Below, piece by piece: positions 9,477 to 12,777 of a DNA stretch of 12,777 nt. The translations under genes and the position numbers were made by a program. Position 1 is the first letter of the stretch, and each line of letters starts with the position of its first letter. Under the pieces are notes generated by a model. That model worked only from the letters and a program-made list of their open reading frames with translations, made no database searches and had not been told where the DNA came from. This stretch comes from Pseudomonadota bacterium (lineage in GTDB: Bacteria > Pseudomonadota > Alphaproteobacteria > Acetobacterales > Acetobacteraceae): the NCBI GenBank assembly GCA_021826485.1, contig JAKAZX010000069.1:1-12777 (forward strand). The letters run 5' to 3'.

Positions 9477-10483
9477 TTGACGAAGCGCGTCCGCTTGCGG
9501 TCCAGCGACAGCGCGATCGCGGCGATGATCAGCAGGCCCTGCACGCCCTGCTGGTATTCCGGGGGCACGCCCATCAGCACCATGCCGTTGCTCAGCACGG
9601 TGACGACCAGCACGCCGATGACGCTGTTCAGGATGCCGCCGACGCCGCCGGCGAGCGAGGTGCCGCCGACCACCACGGCGGTGATGACGGTGAACAGGAA
9701 GCCCTGGCCGATCAGCGCCTGGCCTTCGCCGAACTGCGCCACGCACAGCGCGCCGGCAAGGCCGTAGAACGTGCCGGCCAGCGTGAACACGCCGACCCGC
9801 ACGCGGCCGATCGGAATGCCGGACAGACGGCAGATGTCCTCCCCGCCGCCGAGCGCGTAGGTCCAGCGGCCGAGCCGCGTGTATTCCTGGATCAGCCACG
9901 CGATGCCGACCGCGGCGGCGGCTATCCAGACGATGCCGGGCAGGCCGAGCAGGCGCTGGAAGGCGATCGACTGCACCAGCGGGTCGGTCACCGGCACCGC
10001 GCTGCCACCCAGGATCAGCGTCGCGACGCCGATGCCGGCGAAGCCGACGCCGAGACTGGCGATCAGCGAGGGGATGCGCAGATGGACATGGATCAGCCCG
10101 TTGACGAGGCCCAGCGCGGCGCCGGCCAGGATCGCCAGCGGCACCGCGACCAGCCCGAAATCGTTCTGGTTCACCCCGTTGGCGACCAGCAGGCTGAGGA
10201 TCACGGCGCCGACCGCGATCACGCCTTCCACCGACAGGTCGATGCTGCCGAGCAGGATCACGAAGGTCATGCCGCAGGCGAGCACCATCGGGATGGCGGC
10301 GGCGGACAGCAGGCGGCGCAGATTGCCGAGGCTGGAAAACTCCGGCGCCATCACGCTGATGACGGCGCACAACAGGATCAGCACGCCGAGCGGCACGAGG
10401 CCGCGAAGCTGCACGCCGGCGGCGCGGCGCGACCCCCGCGCGGAGGCGGGGGCCGGCCCGGCGACGGTGGTGGGCGCCGACAT
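9473..10483 (-). CDS. Sugar ABC transporter permease, RbsC-like (first permease)
   Basis: This 336-aa inner-membrane permease is of the BPD_transp_2 (ribose/xylose) family. It has a 25-30 residue Ala/Arg-rich N-terminal tail before the first membrane segment (LVPLGVLILLCAVISVM), then GSIDLSVEGV, RIPSLIASLGVGFAGIG, the ATPase-contact segment GRWTYALGGGEDICRLSGIPIGRVRVG and GGTSLAGGVGGILNSVIGVLVV. The start ATG 10483 shares one base with the stop of the binding-protein gene (TGATG), suggesting translational re-initiation. Its stop overlaps the ATPase start (ATGA). It is presumed to pair with the permease at 6985-7956. Confidence 0.92.
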
Positions 10484-11562
10484 CAGGAGTAGCGGATCTG
10501 TCCCTTCACCCGTCCCCAGAAATCGTTGTAGTCGATCGGCTTGGGATGGGCGCTGGCGGCCAGATATTCGTTGATGTTCTTGCGCGTCACCGGCACGCCG
10601 GTGCCGTAGAACTCGCGGTGCAGATGCGGCTCCTTGGCGTCGTCGATCTTGCCGATCTTGGCGTTGTAGCAGATCGACAGGCCCATGCCGCCGACCCATA
10701 GCGGGTCCCAGTCCACCGTGCCGACCATCGTTCCGGCCTTCACCGCGGCGATCGCGGGCGGGGTGCCGTCGATGCCGGTGACAGGGATCTTGCCGGCCAG
10801 CCCTTCCTGGCGCAGCGCCTGCACGGCGCCCAGCGCCATCTCGTCATTGGCGGCCCAGATGCCCTTGATCTTGTCGCCGAAGCGGGTGATCCAGGCCTGG
10901 GTGATGGTGAGCGCCTTGGGCAGCAGCCAGTCGGCCACCTGGAAGTCGAGAATCTTGACCTTGCCGTTGCTGGCCTCGACCGCCTGCATCAGGCCGGCAC
11001 GGCGCTCGATCGCGGGAACGTTACTGAAGATGCCGCCGAGGGTGACGATCCCGCCCTCCCCGCCCATCGACTCGAACAGCGTCTCGGCCATCAGCTTGCC
11101 GTAGGTGACGCCGTCGCCGGGGATGATGTGGGCGACATAGTTCGGGTTGTAGTCCCATGGGTGCAGATCGGCCGGCTTGTTCCAGATGGTGACGACATAG
11201 GCGCTGGCGGCGGCACAGGCCTTGACGATGACGGCGGCATCCGGGCTGTCGTTGGGATCGATGCACAGGCACATGTTGCCGCCGGTGCGGTTGAGCAGAG
11301 CGCTGACGTCCTGGATGCCCTTCTCGGAATTGCCCTCGGTCACCAGCACCTCGATCGGCAGGCCGGCGGCGGCGGCGAAATTCTTGCCGCCCTGGGCGAA
11401 TTTCGCGTGGTACGGGTTGGTCAGCGAGCGGAGGGAGATGGCGAGCTGGGTCTTGTCGGCGGCCCGGGCGCTGCCCAGCGGCGGCAGCGCGGCAGCCAGC
11501 CCGAGCGCGCCCGCGCCCCGCAGAATGCTGCGCCGGCCCGGCGCAAAAACGGTCCTCTCCAT
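10483..11562 (-). CDS. Sugar ABC transporter substrate-binding protein, periplasmic binding protein type 1
   Basis: This 359-aa exported protein captures the substrate of the importer encoded downstream. The N-terminus has a twin-arginine-like signal (GRRSILRG, 9-16), a hydrophobic Ala/Leu run and a SARA-A cleavage-like site around residue 34; there is no lipobox Cys. The mature part is a Peripla_BP_4 type protein: ISLRSLTNPYHAKFAQGGK (42-60), LCIDPNDSPDAA (99-110), IWAANDEMALGAVQAL (235-250), VTGIDGTPPA (261-270) and VDWDPLWVGG (283-292). These fit the RbsB/XylF class that binds free sugars or sugar-like polyols. ATG 11562 has a perfect AGGAGG ribosome site nine bases upstream; an in-frame ATG further upstream (MHEAKK) is less suitable. 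First gene of the operon. Which sugar it binds cannot be read directly; the divergent aldo-keto reductase genes hint at a free aldose. Confidence 0.9.
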   Translation of the reverse strand: MERTVFAPGRRSILRGAGALGLAAALPPLGSARAADKTQLAISLRSLTNPYHAKFAQGGKNFAAAAGLPIEVLVTEGNSEKGIQDVSALLNRTGGNMCLCIDPNDSPDAAVIVKACAAASAYVVTIWNKPADLHPWDYNPNYVAHIIPGDGVTYGKLMAETLFESMGGEGGIVTLGGIFSNVPAIERRAGLMQAVEASNGKVKILDFQVADWLLPKALTITQAWITRFGDKIKGIWAANDEMALGAVQALRQEGLAGKIPVTGIDGTPPAIAAVKAGTMVGTVDWDPLWVGGMGLSICYNAKIGKIDDAKEPHLHREFYGTGVPVTRKNINEYLAASAHPKPIDYNDFWGRVKGQIRYS

Positions 11563-11570
11563 GGTGCTTT

Positions 11571-11576
11571 CCTCCT
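11571..11576 (-). promoter_or_regulatory. Ribosome binding site of the sugar-binding protein gene
   Basis: The - strand reads AGGAGG, eight bases upstream of the ATG at 11562. This perfect Shine-Dalgarno core decides the start and predicts strong translation of the binding protein relative to the overlapping downstream genes, as expected for a component needed in excess. Confidence 0.8.
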
Positions 11577-11662
11577 GCTGCTTCTTGGCTTCGTGCATGG
11601 CTTTGGCGGCGGGTGCGGGGAGCCTAGCCGACCCGCGGCGGGGCCGGCAAGGTGCCGTTGAT

Positions 11663-11677
11663 CGCACCAACTGGTTA
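11663..11677 (-). promoter_or_regulatory. Candidate operator copy 1 (TAACCAGTTGGTGCG on the - strand)
   Basis: This 15-base element contains an ACCA-nn-TGGT dyad (11666-11675) and is identical at 13 of 15 positions to the element at 11759-11773, in opposite orientation. It begins one base downstream of the -10-like TATGAA of the sugar operon, so a bound repressor would cover the predicted transcription start. No regulator gene is in the window, so the protein family is unknown. Confidence 0.55.
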
Positions 11678-11678
11678 C

Positions 11679-11707
11679 TTCATACGGTGATCCGCCGGGC
11701 GCCGCAA
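11679..11707 (-). promoter_or_regulatory. Candidate promoter of the sugar ABC operon
   Basis: On the - strand, TTGCGG (11702-11707), a 17-base spacer and TATGAA (11679-11684) form a plausible sigma-70-type promoter, about 117 bases ahead of the binding-protein start. The -10 matches the consensus at four of six and the -35 at the TTG. The optimal spacing and the adjacent dyad operator raise its credibility. Confidence 0.4.
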
Positions 11708-11751
11708 GCAGCGATTCCGCGGCGCGCGCAACGACGCTGTGCCGGCCCCGC

Positions 11752-11780
11752 TTGTAAATAACCATATGGTGCGTTAGCCT
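11752..11780 (+). promoter_or_regulatory. Weak candidate promoter of the aldo-keto reductase operon
   Basis: TTGTAA (11752-11757) and TAGCCT (11775-11780) are 17 bases apart, and the second dyad element would fill the spacer between them. The -10 match is poor. This is one of the few A/T-rich spots in the window. The main support is position: 30 bases before a strongly preceded GTG start. Confidence 0.22.
11759..11773 (+). promoter_or_regulatory. Candidate operator copy 2 (TAACCATATGGTGCG)
   Basis: This element has a perfect 10-base palindrome ACCATATGGT at its core (11761-11770) and differs from copy 1 only in the two central bases. The dyad centres are 95 bases apart, close to nine helical turns, and the copies are inverted relative to each other. 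It lies 36 bases upstream of the aldo-keto reductase start, suitable for control of the divergent gene. Confidence 0.55.
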
Positions 11781-11796
11781 GCGCAGGCGAGAGGCC

Positions 11797-11804
11797 GGAG
11801 GAGG
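11797..11804 (+). promoter_or_regulatory. Ribosome binding site fixing the GTG start of the aldo-keto reductase
   Basis: GGAGGAGG lies five bases ahead of GTG 11810. The same GGAGGAGG sequence precedes the next gene (12648-12655), so both dehydrogenase-type genes should be efficiently translated. Confidence 0.75.
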
Positions 11805-11809
11805 CTGCG

Positions 11810-12628
11810 GTGAGCGTCTATTTCACCAGGACATTCCAGCGCGCCTTCGGCACCTGGCCGCTGCGCGGGGCCGAACTGGCGACGGCGCTGACGGCGGCGG
11901 TGGCCGCCGGCTACCGCGCCATCGACACCGCGCAGATGTACGGCAACGAGGCCGATATCGGCGCCGTGCTGGCCGACCTGCCGGTGCCGCGCGCGGAACT
12001 CTGCCTGACCACCAAGGTGCATCCGGACAACTACGCGCCCGACCGCTTCCGCCGCTCGGTGGAAGCCAGCCTCGCCGCCCTGCGCGTCGATCGGGTGGAC
12101 GTGCTGCTGCTGCACTGGCCGCCGCTGGACCGCGACGTGGTGCCGCCGCTGCGGCTGCTGGAGCAGGCGCGCGCCGCCGGTCTCGCGCGCGACATCGGCG
12201 TCAGCAACTACACCGCGGCGATGATGCGCACGGCGCGCGCGACCGTCGCGGCGCCGCTGGCGATCAACCAGGTGGAATTCCACCCGCTGCTCGACCAGTC
12301 CGCCCTGCTGCGCGCGGCGAACGAGACGGGCATCCCGCTCTCATCCTACTGCTCGGTCGCGCGCGGGGAGGTGTTCCGCCATGCCATCTTCGCCGAGATC
12401 GGCGCGGCGTACGGCCGCAGCGCGGCGCAGGTGGTGCTGCGCTGGATCCTGCAGAAGGGCGTGGCAATCACCACCATGTCGACGAAACCGGCCAACATCG
12501 CGGCGAACTTCGCCGTCATGGACTTCACCCTTTCCAGCATCGACATGGCCCGCATCGACGCCATGACCGCGACCGGACGGCGCATCGTCGGCCGCGCCAC
12601 GGTGCCCTGGGCGCCGGATTGGGATTGA
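11810..12628 (+). CDS. Aldo/keto reductase (2,5-diketogluconate reductase-like)
   Basis: This 272-aa cytoplasmic oxidoreductase has the (beta/alpha)8-barrel AKR pattern. The catalytic tetrad is visible: D39 (AIDTAQMYG), Y44, K69 (LTTKV) and H102 (LLLHWPP). Further family blocks are VDVLLLHWP, DIGVSNYTAA (128-137), INQVEFHPLL (152-161) and a late STKPANIAAN (224-233). That last block corresponds to the PKSxxxxR motif that grips the 2'-phosphate of NADPH, but Met223 and Asn229 stand where Lys and Arg are usual, so NADH/NAD use is possible. The GTG start is chosen from the strong GGAGGAGG site. The gene is divergent from the sugar importer and shares a regulatory region with it, suggesting a role in converting an imported sugar or its keto derivative. 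It is followed 31 bases later by another aldo-keto reductase gene. Confidence 0.88.
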   Translation: MSVYFTRTFQRAFGTWPLRGAELATALTAAVAAGYRAIDTAQMYGNEADIGAVLADLPVPRAELCLTTKVHPDNYAPDRFRRSVEASLAALRVDRVDVLLLHWPPLDRDVVPPLRLLEQARAAGLARDIGVSNYTAAMMRTARATVAAPLAINQVEFHPLLDQSALLRAANETGIPLSSYCSVARGEVFRHAIFAEIGAAYGRSAAQVVLRWILQKGVAITTMSTKPANIAANFAVMDFTLSSIDMARIDAMTATGRRIVGRATVPWAPDWD

Positions 12629-12647
12629 GACGCGCCGCGGCGCAACC

Positions 12648-12655
12648 GGAGGAGG
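12648..12655 (+). promoter_or_regulatory. Ribosome binding site of the partial aldo/keto reductase gene
   Basis: GGAGGAGG ends four bases before ATG 12660 and supports this as the true start of the edge-truncated gene. Confidence 0.7.
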
Positions 12656-12659
12656 CAGC

Positions 12660-12777
12660 ATGGACCCGACCGAGCGACGGAAACTGGGGCGCGTCGATCT
12701 GGCGGTGACGGCCTTCGCCTTCGGCACCGCACCGCTGGGCAACATCTTCCGTCCGGTGCCGGATGCGGCCGCACAGG
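12660..12777 (+). CDS. Aldo/keto reductase, N-terminal part (D-threo-aldose 1-dehydrogenase/pyridoxal dehydrogenase-like), cut by window end
   Basis: Only 39 codons are in the window; the reading frame is still open at the right edge. The visible residues include RRKLGRVDLAVTAFAFGTAP (6-25) and then LGNIFRPVPDAAA, which match the opening strands and cofactor-loop entry of aldo-keto reductases. The GTAPLGNxFRPV wording recalls the D-threo-aldose 1-dehydrogenase (L-fucose/D-arabinose dehydrogenase) and pyridoxal 4-dehydrogenase group. Catalytic residues lie beyond the edge, so the assignment is partial. It starts 31 bases after the preceding aldo-keto reductase and is presumably in the same operon. 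If the assignment holds, the enzyme would oxidise a free aldose to its lactone, fitting the divergent sugar importer. Confidence 0.7.
   Translation, partial: MDPTERRKLGRVDLAVTAFAFGTAPLGNIFRPVPDAAAQ

Overview
The window is a gene-dense, very GC-rich stretch with strong third-position G/C bias. This fits an alphaproteobacterium, most plausibly Rhodospirillales/Acetobacteraceae-like, but nothing in the sequence (rRNA, marker gene) fixes the taxon. It holds eleven complete protein genes and one gene cut by the right edge, all metabolic or transport functions. I see no RNA genes, CRISPR arrays, insertion sequences, phage genes or origins. No stretch longer than about 250 bases is without a gene.

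Region A (about 151-3844, + strand) is one operon. It encodes an NMT1/THI5-SsuA-type periplasmic binding protein, an SsuB/TauB-type ATPase, an SsuC/TauC-type permease and an isopenicillin-N-synthase-type Fe(II)/2-oxoglutarate oxygenase. The first three genes overlap by ATGA junctions. The layout recalls tauABCD (importer plus oxygenase acting on the imported compound), but the oxygenase belongs to a different branch from TauD and the substrate is unknown.

Region B (3854-6786, - strand) holds a YbjJ-like MFS permease followed by two short-chain dehydrogenases (SDRs). The promoter-proximal SDR has a full catalytic set. The distal one has lost the Ser, Tyr and Lys of the usual active site. The distal SDR converges on the oxygenase gene with only 9 bases between stop codons.

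Region C (6985-11562, - strand) is a carbohydrate-type ABC importer operon: binding protein, permease, double-domain ATPase, permease, with overlapping start and stop codons throughout. Two different RbsC-like permeases imply a heterodimeric channel. The second ATPase domain has degenerate Walker A and Walker B motifs.

Region D (11810-12777, + strand, divergent from C) starts with an aldo-keto reductase, followed by the first 39 codons of a second aldo-keto reductase resembling the D-threo-aldose (L-fucose) dehydrogenase/pyridoxal dehydrogenase group. The C/D intergenic region (11563-11809) carries two copies, in opposite orientation, of a 15-base sequence TAACCAnnTGGTGCG built on an ACCA-nn-TGGT dyad. 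One copy lies just downstream of a -10-like element of operon C, the other just ahead of operon D. This is the best candidate for a novel regulatory element here and suggests that C and D form one sugar uptake/oxidation regulon controlled by a regulator encoded outside the window. Regions B and C point the same way and may cooperate in sugar metabolism, but that link is inference.
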